NCBI GenBank assembly: GCA_023415575.1
Contig: JAEZKF010000044.1
Coordinates: 30,219 to 94,218 of the forward strand
Source of the DNA: Bacillota bacterium
GTDB lineage: Bacteria; Bacillota; Clostridia; Oscillospirales; Ruminococcaceae
Length of the DNA stretch: 64,000 nt
Direction of reading: 5' to 3'
Part shown: in pieces, positions 18,160 through 26,555 of the stretch
How positions within the stretch are numbered: the first letter of the stretch is position 1
Layout: each line of letters opens with the position of its first letter
Position numbers and translations under genes: made by a program
The notes under the pieces: generated by a model
The model's database searches: none
The model's input: only the letters and a program-made list of their open reading frames with translations
What the model was told of the DNA's origin: nothing

Positions 18160-19191
18160 ATGAAGAGCGAGGATATCGCGAAACTTGCAGGTGTATCACG
18201 CAGTACGGTATCAAGGGTTATAAACAACTACCCAAACGTTCCGCAGGCTACCCGCGAGAAGGTCATGCGTGTCATCTCTGAGATGGGCTATGAGCCAAAC
18301 ACCTCCGCGCAGATTCTGGCGGGCAAGGCGAACAACACCATCGGCCTGTTTGTCGTCAGCATCTACAACCGCGATAATATCTACCGCAGCGACTATTATT
18401 CCTCCTTTGTCAATGCAGCGGTAGATGCCTCAAATAGCAACGGCTACTATGTTTTAATACATACCGTATATTCCGCCCAGGATTATTACCGCATTTCGCA
18501 GACATTCCTGCAAAAGCGCATCAGCGGCGGTATCCTAGTCGGCAACGAGAAGGACACCGCGCAGATTCAAAAGCTCATGAACACCGGGGTTCCAATTGGG
18601 ATTGTGGATTATGACATCTCGGAGCTTACACTAAAAAATCAGGGCAGCGAAAACCTTGTGGTAATTAACTCGGATGACTACAATGCGGCGCGCGATGCGG
18701 TTCACCGTTTGTATGCGCTTGGCCGCAGGAAGATTGCCGTCATTGTCGGACGAGTACAAACCTACTCAGGTCGGCAGCGCTATCAGGGCTACCTTGATGC
18801 GATGAATGAGCTCGGCCTTGAGGTTGACGATGATTTTGTGCTGTGGGGCGATTTTATCTACTCCACCGCACGGGAAAAGACGCTTAACATGATAGCATCC
18901 GGCCACCTGCCCGATGCCATAGTCGCCTGTAACGACGGCATGGCAATCGCCGCAATTGATGCCCTGCGGGAACAACACATCTCGGTGCCGGAGGATATCG
19001 CGGTGGTGGGGTTTGACGATGTTATCACGGCGTCACAGATTACGCCCCGCCTTTCCACCTACCGCGTGCCGTTGTATGAGATGGTCACTGCCGTGACCGG
19101 CAAGGTTATCGCACATATCGAAGGCCGGGCAAGCGGAGTGGAATACGAAACCGTTCCGCTTGAATACATCAAACGCGATAGCTGCGGTTGA
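18160..19191 (+). CDS. LacI/GalR family transcriptional regulator
   Basis: A 343-residue sugar-responsive repressor. The N-terminal helix-turn-helix and hinge are clear: DIAKLAGVSRSTVSRVIN at residues 5-22 and GYEPNTSAQILA after it. The remainder is a periplasmic-binding-like effector domain, ending with the VGFDDVITASQITPRLST segment. It lies 186 bp upstream of cellobiose phosphorylase on the same strand, so it most likely controls that gene, with a cellobiose-derived sugar as probable effector (inference). ATG start after GGGGGAGC. Confidence 0.93.
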   Translation: MKSEDIAKLAGVSRSTVSRVINNYPNVPQATREKVMRVISEMGYEPNTSAQILAGKANNTIGLFVVSIYNRDNIYRSDYYSSFVNAAVDASNSNGYYVLIHTVYSAQDYYRISQTFLQKRISGGILVGNEKDTAQIQKLMNTGVPIGIVDYDISELTLKNQGSENLVVINSDDYNAARDAVHRLYALGRRKIAVIVGRVQTYSGRQRYQGYLDAMNELGLEVDDDFVLWGDFIYSTAREKTLNMIASGHLPDAIVACNDGMAIAAIDALREQHISVPEDIAVVGFDDVITASQITPRLSTYRVPLYEMVTAVTGKVIAHIEGRASGVEYETVPLEYIKRDSCG

Positions 19192-19207
19192 TTATTGTGG
19201 ATTTCTA

Positions 19208-19224
19208 TTATTACTTATAGTAAT
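19208..19224 (+). promoter_or_regulatory. 17-bp inverted repeat, possible operator for cellobiose phosphorylase
   Basis: TATTACT-TAT-AGTAATA is a perfect inverted repeat in the lacI-cbp gap. It overlaps a plausible -10 (TATAGT/TAATAT) and does not look like the usual CG-centred LacI operator. A second, weaker dyad, GTCG-TTT-CGAC, lies near 19270-19280. Confidence 0.4.
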
Positions 19225-19377
19225 ATAACGCGCTTTCCCGTATGGTGCGTTGTATATACATTGCGAAAAGTCGTTTCGACATCTCGCATAGGGTTAATCG
19301 GCTGAAAGCCAGTTGCCAATGAAAATGTAATCCGAATGTACCGTATCGAAATGCAAACAGATTAGGGGGTAATTTCT

Positions 19378-21813
19378 TTGAAATTCGGACACTTCGATGA
19401 CGCGGCCAGGGAGTATGTAATCAGTTCACCCAAAACGCCCTACCCGTGGATCAACTACCTCGGCTGCGAGGACTTTTTCTCGCTTATCTCCAACACCGCA
19501 GGCGGCTACAGCTTTTATAAGGACGCGCGTTTACGCCGCATCACACGCTACCGTTACAACAACGTTCCGGTAGACATGGGCGGACGCTACTTCTATGTAT
19601 ACGACAACGGCGACTACTGGTCCCCCGGCTGGTCTCCCGTTAAAAAGGACCTTGAGCACTACGAATGCCGTCACGGCCTCGGCTATACCATCATCACCGG
19701 CAAGCGCGGCGGTGTATCGGTTTCCACCACCTTCTTTGTGCCGCTGGGCTTTGCAGGCGAGGTGCAGAAGCTCATCATTAAGAATGAGTCCGATGCGCCC
19801 AAGAAGCTCAAGCTCTTCTCCTTTGTTGAGTGGTGCCTGTGGGAAGCTTTAGATGACATGACAAACTTCCAGCGCAACTTCAACACCGGCGAGGTGGAGA
19901 TCGAAGGCTCTGTTATCTACCACAAGACCGAATACAAGGAGCGCCGCAACCACTACGCCTTCTACTCGGTGAACGCCCCCATCGCAGGCTTTGACAGCGA
20001 TAGAGAGAGCTTCCTCGGCCTTTACAACGGCTTCGATGCCCCTGTTGCAGTAGCAAACGGCGCACCCACAAACTCGGTGGCGGACGGCTGGTCGCCCATC
20101 GCTTCCCATTGCCTTGAAATCGAGCTTGCTCCCGGCCAGAGCCGCGAGTATGTGTTTGTGCTCGGCTATGTTGAGAACGAGCAGGACGAGAAGTGGCAGG
20201 CAAAGGGCGTTATCAACAAGAGAAAGGCCCACGACATGATTACGCAGTTTGCCACCGGAAAGCAGGCAGACGAGGCGCTCAAGGAGCTCAAAGCACACTG
20301 GGACGGCCTGCTCTCGCAGTACAAGGTTTCTTCTCCCGAGGAGAAGCTTGACCGCATGGTGAACATCTGGAACCAGTACCAGTGCATGGTTACCTTCAAC
20401 CTCTCAAGAAGTGCTTCGTATTTCGAGTCCGGTATCGGCCGCGGCATGGGATTCCGCGATTCCAACCAGGACCTTCTCGGCTTTGTTCATCAGATTCCCA
20501 CGCGTGCAAGAGAGCGTCTGCTCGACCTTGCCGCTACCCAGCTTGAAAACGGCGGAGCCTACCACCAGTATCAACCCCTGACCAAAAAAGGCAACGACGC
20601 CGTAGGCGGCAACTTCAACGATGACCCCCTGTGGCTCATCCTTGCGTGCGCCGCTTACATCAAGGAGACCGGCGACCTCGACGTGCTCAATGTAATGGTG
20701 CCCTATGAAAACGACGAGAGCAAGGCCCAGCCCATGCTCGACCACCTCAAACGCGCCTTCTACCATGTGGTAGACCGCCGCGGCCCTCATGGCCTGCCGC
20801 TGATTGGCCGTGCGGACTGGAACGACTGCTTAAACCTCAATTGCTTCTCCAACACACCGGGCGAGTCCTTCCAGACAACCACCAGCAAGGACGGCAAGGT
20901 TGCGGAATCGGTTATGATTGCCGCGATGTTCTGCTACATCGGGCCTGAGTACGCAAAGATGTGTGAGCTCATGGGACAAGAAGACGAAGCCAAAAAGGCA
21001 CGTGAGCACATCGAGGAGATGAAGCGCGCGATTATGGAGCACGGCTACGACGGCGAGTGGTTCCTGCGCGCATATGATGACTTCGGTAGAAAGATCGGCA
21101 GCAAGGAGAACGAGGAAGGCAAGATCTTCATCGAGCCGCAGGGCTTTGCCGTAATGGCAGGGCTGGGCCTGGATGACGGCAAGGCTGTAACCACGCTCGA
21201 CTCGGTTAAGAAGTACCTCGACACCAAGTACGGTCTGGTGCTTAACAATCCGGCCTTTACCCGTTACTACATCGAGTACGGTGAGATTTCCACCTATCCC
21301 GGCGGCTACAAGGAGAACGCAGGTATCTTCTGCCACAACAACGCTTGGATTATCTGCGCCGAGGCAGTGCTCGGACGCGGCGACCGCGCCTTTGAGTACT
21401 ACTCCAAGATTGCACCCGCCTACACCGAGGAGTATAGCGAAATCCACCGCACCGAGCCTTATGTTTACGCGCAGATGATTGCAGGTAAGGATGCAAGACG
21501 CCACGGCGAGGCAAAGAACTCCTGGCTGACCGGTACTGCCGCATGGAACTTTGTTGCGGTAAGTCAGTTTATCCTCGGCGTAATGCCCGACTACGACGGA
21601 CTGAAGATTGACCCGAGCATCCCCAAGGAGTGGGACGGCTTTAAGGTAACCCGCAGCTTCCGCGGCGCAACCTACGAGATTGAGGTCAAAAACCCAGAGC
21701 ACGTCAGCAAGGGCATTAAGTCTGTAGAGGTAGACGGTAAGCCGATAGACGGCTGCACCGTCCCCGCCTTCGCAGACGGCAAAACCCACAAGGTTTCCGT
21801 AGTGATGGGCTAA
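19378..21813 (+). CDS. cbp: Cellobiose phosphorylase (GH94)
   Basis: An 811-residue GH94 phosphorylase that splits cellobiose with phosphate into glucose 1-phosphate and glucose inside the cell. The N-terminus (KTPYPWINYLG, NTAGGYSFYKDARLRRITRYRYNN) is nearly that of characterised clostridial cellobiose phosphorylases. The catalytic acid region is RADWNDCLNL near residue 480, and the (alpha/alpha)6 barrel has the GIFCHNNAW and NSWLTGTAAWN motifs. The start is TTG after TTAGGGGGT. No dedicated cellobiose transporter is in the window. The length matches the family. Confidence 0.95.
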   Translation: MKFGHFDDAAREYVISSPKTPYPWINYLGCEDFFSLISNTAGGYSFYKDARLRRITRYRYNNVPVDMGGRYFYVYDNGDYWSPGWSPVKKDLEHYECRHGLGYTIITGKRGGVSVSTTFFVPLGFAGEVQKLIIKNESDAPKKLKLFSFVEWCLWEALDDMTNFQRNFNTGEVEIEGSVIYHKTEYKERRNHYAFYSVNAPIAGFDSDRESFLGLYNGFDAPVAVANGAPTNSVADGWSPIASHCLEIELAPGQSREYVFVLGYVENEQDEKWQAKGVINKRKAHDMITQFATGKQADEALKELKAHWDGLLSQYKVSSPEEKLDRMVNIWNQYQCMVTFNLSRSASYFESGIGRGMGFRDSNQDLLGFVHQIPTRARERLLDLAATQLENGGAYHQYQPLTKKGNDAVGGNFNDDPLWLILACAAYIKETGDLDVLNVMVPYENDESKAQPMLDHLKRAFYHVVDRRGPHGLPLIGRADWNDCLNLNCFSNTPGESFQTTTSKDGKVAESVMIAAMFCYIGPEYAKMCELMGQEDEAKKAREHIEEMKRAIMEHGYDGEWFLRAYDDFGRKIGSKENEEGKIFIEPQGFAVMAGLGLDDGKAVTTLDSVKKYLDTKYGLVLNNPAFTRYYIEYGEISTYPGGYKENAGIFCHNNAWIICAEAVLGRGDRAFEYYSKIAPAYTEEYSEIHRTEPYVYAQMIAGKDARRHGEAKNSWLTGTAAWNFVAVSQFILGVMPDYDGLKIDPSIPKEWDGFKVTRSFRGATYEIEVKNPEHVSKGIKSVEVDGKPIDGCTVPAFADGKTHKVSVVMG

Positions 21814-21839
21814 TATAATCGAATAAACCTCAAATAAAG

Positions 21840-21874
21840 AACAGGCTTGCCTTGATACCAAGGCAAGCCTGTTT
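21840..21874. terminator. Terminator after cellobiose phosphorylase
   Basis: AACAGGCTTGCCTT pairs perfectly with AAGGCAAGCCTGTT, followed by a short T stretch. Confidence 0.88.
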
Positions 21875-21894
21875 ACATAAATCGCAAAACAAAG

Positions 21895-21923
21895 TTGAAA
21901 TATGGTAATATTGGATATATAAT
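21895..21923 (+). promoter_or_regulatory. Strong promoter of a miniprotein gene
   Basis: TTGAAA, exactly 17 bp, TATAAT, lying just after a terminator and 66 bp before a short ORF. Confidence 0.78.
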
Positions 21924-21989
21924 GTAACTACAAAGAGCAGATGTCATCCTCCTGCACGATATAAAGTTAGGAGGTTTACTATAGAGTCA

Positions 21990-22088
21990 ATGATTTTCTT
22001 AGTCATAATTTTAATCATGTTTATCTGGAACAAGATTGATTTTGCCTATCGCGTGAGGGACGAGGCAGGGAAGGGAAGTTACGACTAA
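21990..22088 (+). CDS. Candidate 32-residue single-pass membrane miniprotein
   Basis: An ATG frame of 32 codons. Residues 2-13 are purely hydrophobic (IFLVIILIMFIW), followed by a charged tail with NKIDFAYRVRDEAGKG. It has its own consensus promoter 70 bp upstream and an AGGAGG at 21969-21974; the spacing from AGGAGG to ATG is long (15 bases), which is the main weakness. No larger frame exists here. Such hydrophobic-plus-charged miniproteins often modulate membrane complexes or act as toxins, but nothing specific can be assigned. The following 150 bases, 22089-22242, hold no recognisable feature. Confidence 0.5.
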   Translation: MIFLVIILIMFIWNKIDFAYRVRDEAGKGSYD

Positions 22089-22242
22089 CTATTGGCCTCG
22101 CTATTGCTTATATCATTATCAAAATACTAATTATGCTTTAATTCTGCATTGGGTTTTACAACTATGCTATTACGATATTTCGGTGACAGTAAACCCTTTA
22201 CATAAGCATTTTGCTCTTGGACAATCTCATTCCCCGCATATC

Positions 22243-22287
22243 AAAAAAGAGCACAACCGAGCCGTTTTGACGGGATCGGTTGCACTC
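22243..22287 (-). terminator. Terminator of yebC
   Basis: On the minus strand a long imperfect stem (GAGTGCAACCGAT with its partner in CGGTTGTGCTC) ends in six T. Confidence 0.88.
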
Positions 22288-22361
22288 TATGTTTCATAAG
22301 GCTTGTGAAACTGCAAGTCTTCTAAGTCTATGTTCAAAAGAACAGGGAACCCTTGTTTAGA

Positions 22362-23105
22362 TTAATCCTCCGCAAACTCGTCCTCGTTTGCCCAGTTGTG
22401 CCAGACGTTCTGAACATCGTCATTGTCGTTCATGAGTTCCAGCATACGGTTCATCTTGGCGGCGGTTTCGGGGTCCTCGATACGCGTCTCAGTCTGGGGA
22501 AGATACTCTACCTCAGCAGAAAGGAAGGAATAACCCTTCGCCTCAAGCGCTTCGCGCACGGCGCGCAGGTCGTTGGGCTCGGTGTAGATTTCCACTACAT
22601 CCTCCTCAAACGAGAGGTCGGCAGCGCCAGCCTCCATCGCATCCTCCATCACCTTATCCTCGTCAAGGCCCTCTGCCTCTATCACGATAACGCCCTTTTG
22701 CGAGAACATAAACGACACGCAGCCGGTGGTGCCGAGGTTGCCGCCGTACTTATCAAAATAGTGGCGCAGATCACCCGCCGTGCGGTTGCGGTTTTCGGTC
22801 AGCGTCTCTACAATAACAGCGATGCCGCAGGGGCCGTATCCCTCGTAAAAGATGGTCTCGTATTGGTTCTTATCCTCTCCGCCCACCGCTTTTTTGATGA
22901 TGCGCTCGATGTTATCGTTGGGGACGTTGTTGGATTTCGCCTTGGAGATCAAATCACGCAGCTTACCGTTAACCGAGGGATCAGCACCGCCCTCACGCAC
23001 CGCAACGGAGATCTCCCTACCGATTTTGGTGAATATCTTTGCCTTTTGCGCATCGGATTTCTCCTTTTTGCGCTTGATATTATTCCATTTGGAATGTCCT
23101 GACAT
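22362..23105 (-). CDS. yebC: YebC/PmpR family protein
   Basis: A 247-residue protein beginning MSGHSKWNNIKRKKEKSDAQ, the family signature; GREISVAVREGG and the acidic C-terminal domain follow. Members were described as transcription regulators, and recent work links YebC-type proteins to translation of difficult, proline-rich sequences. The start at 23105 has GGAGGT six bases upstream; the frame is open further upstream without a ribosome site. The C-terminus (NDDVQNVWHNW) is typical. It is a single-gene unit. Confidence 0.93.
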   Translation of the reverse strand: MSGHSKWNNIKRKKEKSDAQKAKIFTKIGREISVAVREGGADPSVNGKLRDLISKAKSNNVPNDNIERIIKKAVGGEDKNQYETIFYEGYGPCGIAVIVETLTENRNRTAGDLRHYFDKYGGNLGTTGCVSFMFSQKGVIVIEAEGLDEDKVMEDAMEAGAADLSFEEDVVEIYTEPNDLRAVREALEAKGYSFLSAEVEYLPQTETRIEDPETAAKMNRMLELMNDNDDVQNVWHNWANEDEFAED

Positions 23106-23324
23106 TGTGTAACCTCCAAGATATATAGGCCTCCACCGAAGGGTGTTCGAGGCAGCAGTCCCTGCCGAATCAGGTGGTTTGCCCAGCACTGTAATATACA
23201 ATATTTTAACACAAGAAGATAACACACACAATAGCGGATGCAAAATCGACCTTGCGGGCAATTTTGCTAGAACGTATGCAGTAAAACGCTGCGTATAAGA
23301 CACAATTATTATGAATGGAAATAT
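23106..23324. other. Intergenic region between divergent yebC and the GLUG lipoprotein gene
   Basis: AT-rich leader of yebC. No gene or strong structure was seen. A consensus yebC promoter could not be picked with confidence. Confidence 0.5.
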
Positions 23325-23353
23325 TTGATTTTGCTATTTAGATGCGGTATAAT
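23325..23353 (+). promoter_or_regulatory. Promoter of the GLUG lipoprotein gene
   Basis: TTGATT, 17 bp, TATAAT; 108 bp before the start codon. Confidence 0.7.
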
Positions 23354-23460
23354 ATAGGGGCTATCCCGCATACTACCGCGAATTTTGGCAGATACGACCA
23401 ATCGCATATTAATAAACTGATAAATGAGCCTTATCTTCATTACGAAAGGGCGGTACCTGT

Positions 23461-26400
23461 ATGAAACGTTTCTCTTTGTGCACGTGCCTTTTAATTGTGG
23501 CCGCGTTACTAATCACGGCTATATTTCCGCTTGCGGGCTGCAATAGGAGAGAGATTCCTACCACGCTGCCCGTTTCGTCGACAGAGCCATCCTCGCAGCC
23601 GGTATCCTCGTCCGAGCCGCCGAGCTCCTCGCAGGAGGAATCCTCTTCGTCGGAGGAACCGAGCTCAAGCTCCTCATCAAAACCGGCCAGCTCATCTAAG
23701 CCTGCTTCCACATCGGGCACAACAACTACCGGTACATCCTACAGCGGCAAGGTCTATTCCTCTGCGGTAACAAGCTCCAAGAAGGAGACCTTCAGCTCTG
23801 TTAAGATTACTGCAAGCGGCGTTTCAATAAGCAACAAGACCGTTACCGGCGACCTTATCATCGACAAGGGCGTCGGCGATGGCAATGTCACGCTGCAAAA
23901 CGTTTCTGTAGGCGGCACCATCTATGTATATGGCGGCGGAGAAAACTCCATCTACCTTGACAGCGTAACAGCCAAAAAGCTCGTCAGCGCAAGCACCGTA
24001 TCCCGCCCGCGCATCATTGCAAAGGGCTCTACCGTCATCAAGGAAACTCAGGTGCGAAATGATACCCTGCTTGAACACGACAGGCTGGATGCTACCGCCA
24101 CCGGCTTTACCTCCATCGAAACGGTAAAGACTTCTCAAGCGTACACGATACTCAAGCTGTACAACATCTCAATGAATACCCTCACCCTAAACTATGAAAC
24201 CAACCTGTACCTGCTCGGCTCTACGAGTGTTGGCAGCGTTATTGCAAACAAACCCTCCTACATCGAGGGCGGTGACAAGGTTGGACTGTTATACTGCTAC
24301 AGCAAGAATGTACGTATTGATACCGCTCCTGCGCACATTGCGAGCAATTCAAACACCTATGACCCCAAGGTGCTCGATGAAGACGAGGACAGCTCCAGTA
24401 CCGAGAGCAAGCTTCCGCAGCTTGCTGCGCCGAAGATCACCTTGGTCGGTGATAAAATCCACTGGAGTGCCATCTCGGGTGCCACGAACGGATATGAGGT
24501 ACGCGTAAACCTCAAAGGCTCCACGGTGTATTATTACAAGACGGTTTCCTCCAGCACAAGGTCGATTAATATTGAGGATCTGTTAGAGGAGAACAAAGCG
24601 CCAAACGGCACCTATCAGTTCCGTGTGCTTGCCTGTGCTACCTCCTCGCGTGAGGAATCCGACTACAGCAACACCATCACCGTAACATGCAGCGGTTCGT
24701 CTTACCCCGCGCTTTCTTTAAGCAGCCTGAATTTTGACGGCACAACAGATGTTACAAAGTACATGGCATCATGGACATCCGAAGGCGCCACCAAGGGTTA
24801 TAACGTTATGGTTGCTACCAACAGCACCTTCAGCACCAAAAAGCTCAACGTCAATGCTAAGGAACCTGAGAACAAATCCATCGATCTGCGCGCCCAGATG
24901 GGTAAAGACTTTGTTCCCGGCACCTATTACATCCGCATCACAGCAAAATCTGCGTTTGAGCAGAAAACCATAAACGGACAGTTTACCGTCACGAAGGCAG
25001 CAAAGCCGACAGGCGTGGAATTCAATGTCTCCACCAAGAAGCTGACCTGGACCCCGGTAAGCGGAATAAACAGCTATTTCGTAACTATCAAGAGTAATTC
25101 TGTGAATACTACTCGCACCCTCAGCAATACAGAGGTAGATTTAACTAGCGATACCACCTTCCCTGCGGGCGAATACACCGTTAGCGTTGTATCGCTTGGA
25201 AATGCCGGTAACGTGCTTGACTCTGATGCGCAGACAATTACCTTCACCAAAGAGGGCAGCAGCAGTACTCCGACAAAGCCCACACTTGACGCTCCCACCA
25301 GCGTGACCCTAACGCAGGACACCACGGATAACAGGAAGCTGAATCTCAGTTGGACGCCGCCTGCTACGCCAAGCAGTGGCATTACCTACAAGGTAGCTCT
25401 GTTAAAAGATGGTGTAGAAGTAAATGGGCTTGCAGCTTCAGGATTGACCGGAACAGCGCACACATTTACATTGACTCATGCCGATGGAGGTGGAAGCTAC
25501 ACCGCAACAGTTATCGCAACGGCTTCCGGTTATAATGATTCTGCACCCGCGACTTCCAGTGCAGTAGCGGTTGTTGCAGACGACCTGCTGTTTAAGCAAG
25601 GTAAAGGAATAAACGGTTCTGCCTACCAAGTCAGCACTGCCGAAGAGTTCTTCAACATCACAAAGGTTCGGGCCGGAGCGTATTTCGAGCAGACCGAGGC
25701 CTTTACCATTGATAAAGATCACCGCATCACAGGAACCTTTAAAGGGCACTATGATGGGAAAGGTAATACTATAAAGATTACCATCTCCACAGGCACAACG
25801 GACAATGTTGGTTTATTCGATACAATTGACACTGGAGCAACCGTTAAGAACATCAACGTTGCAGCCACTTCTTCTGTCGCAGGTGGAAATAACGTCGGCA
25901 TGATTGCAGGTGCAAACAATGGCACAATCAGCGACTGTACAGTTGCAGCAGCCGAATCTGCCACACCTTCCGTAACCGGAACAAGCAACGTCGGAATGAT
26001 TGCGGGCACCAACAATGGCACCATCAGTAACTGCCAGGTGGCAAACACTGCTGCATGCGTAACCGGCACAAGCAATGTCGGCGGTATTGCAGGCGTAAAT
26101 GCCGGTACTATCACGGAATGTACCTATAAAGGCATCTTGAGCAAATCTGGTAGTACAGTAACTACGCCGATGGTAGGTTTCGGTCTAATCTGTGGTGTAA
26201 ACACAAGCGCCAGCCAAACAACATCAGATATAGAGACGACCAATTCTATCGATGGAGCACCTTATACAGAAGTTGGTGAAGTCGGTACAACCCCTGTCGA
26301 CGAATCCTCCAGCAGTGAAGAGCCAAGCGGAACTGACGGTGTAGCCAAACAGGCGGCACAGATGCTCAGCAAGTTTGCGATGTGGCTGTCTGTTATGTAA
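23461..26400 (+). CDS. Large surface lipoprotein: Ser-rich linker, beta-helix-like domain, FN3-like modules, GLUG repeats
   Basis: A 979-residue exported protein. The signal peptide ends in the lipobox LAGC (Cys27). Residues 35-90 are a Ser/Glu/Pro-rich linker. Residues 95-300 form a repetitive beta domain that resembles the body of the next gene's product. Several fibronectin-III-like modules follow, from about 318 to 705. The C-terminal part has a GLUG-type region with three NVG(M/G)IAG-x-N-x-GTI copies between about 815 and 890. The last residues, LSKFAMWLSVM, are hydrophobic. A cell-surface binding or adhesion role is inference. Start ATG after GAAAGGGCGG. Confidence 0.85.
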   Translation: MKRFSLCTCLLIVAALLITAIFPLAGCNRREIPTTLPVSSTEPSSQPVSSSEPPSSSQEESSSSEEPSSSSSSKPASSSKPASTSGTTTTGTSYSGKVYSSAVTSSKKETFSSVKITASGVSISNKTVTGDLIIDKGVGDGNVTLQNVSVGGTIYVYGGGENSIYLDSVTAKKLVSASTVSRPRIIAKGSTVIKETQVRNDTLLEHDRLDATATGFTSIETVKTSQAYTILKLYNISMNTLTLNYETNLYLLGSTSVGSVIANKPSYIEGGDKVGLLYCYSKNVRIDTAPAHIASNSNTYDPKVLDEDEDSSSTESKLPQLAAPKITLVGDKIHWSAISGATNGYEVRVNLKGSTVYYYKTVSSSTRSINIEDLLEENKAPNGTYQFRVLACATSSREESDYSNTITVTCSGSSYPALSLSSLNFDGTTDVTKYMASWTSEGATKGYNVMVATNSTFSTKKLNVNAKEPENKSIDLRAQMGKDFVPGTYYIRITAKSAFEQKTINGQFTVTKAAKPTGVEFNVSTKKLTWTPVSGINSYFVTIKSNSVNTTRTLSNTEVDLTSDTTFPAGEYTVSVVSLGNAGNVLDSDAQTITFTKEGSSSTPTKPTLDAPTSVTLTQDTTDNRKLNLSWTPPATPSSGITYKVALLKDGVEVNGLAASGLTGTAHTFTLTHADGGGSYTATVIATASGYNDSAPATSSAVAVVADDLLFKQGKGINGSAYQVSTAEEFFNITKVRAGAYFEQTEAFTIDKDHRITGTFKGHYDGKGNTIKITISTGTTDNVGLFDTIDTGATVKNINVAATSSVAGGNNVGMIAGANNGTISDCTVAAAESATPSVTGTSNVGMIAGTNNGTISNCQVANTAACVTGTSNVGGIAGVNAGTITECTYKGILSKSGSTVTTPMVGFGLICGVNTSASQTTSDIETTNSIDGAPYTEVGEVGTTPVDESSSSEEPSGTDGVAKQAAQMLSKFAMWLSVM

Positions 26401-26422
26401 AAAATAAACTGCAATATAAATG

Positions 26423-26451
26423 TTGCAGAATATGGAAAATTACTGTATAAT
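26423..26451 (+). promoter_or_regulatory. Promoter of the second lipoprotein gene
   Basis: TTGCAG, exactly 17 bp, TATAAT; only 22 bp after the preceding stop codon. Confidence 0.72.
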
Positions 26452-26473
26452 ATAGCCAATGCATACATTCGGT

Positions 26474-26504
26474 GCACAAGCCCCGCCAAAAGCAGGGCTT
26501 GTGC
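26474..26504. terminator. Hairpin between the two lipoprotein genes
   Basis: GCACAAGCCC pairs with GGGCTTGTGC, with an inner GC pair and a CAAAA-type loop. The T stretch after it is weak. It may end the upstream transcript, or be a leader hairpin of the next one, since it lies downstream of that promoter. Confidence 0.6.
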
Positions 26505-26555
26505 ATTTGGGTTTATCGTATTGTGACAATGTAACTTAGGAAGGCGGTCAAAACG

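Noticed and set aside
20830..21861. 343-codon open frame on the minus strand opposite cellobiose phosphorylase
   Set aside because: The plus-strand GH94 gene is unambiguous; the antisense frame has no recognisable domain or start signal and runs across a terminator.
25860..26130. Repeated sequence resembling a CRISPR-like or tandem repeat array
   Set aside because: The repeats are in frame and code for three GLUG motifs; spacing and sequence vary as protein repeats do.
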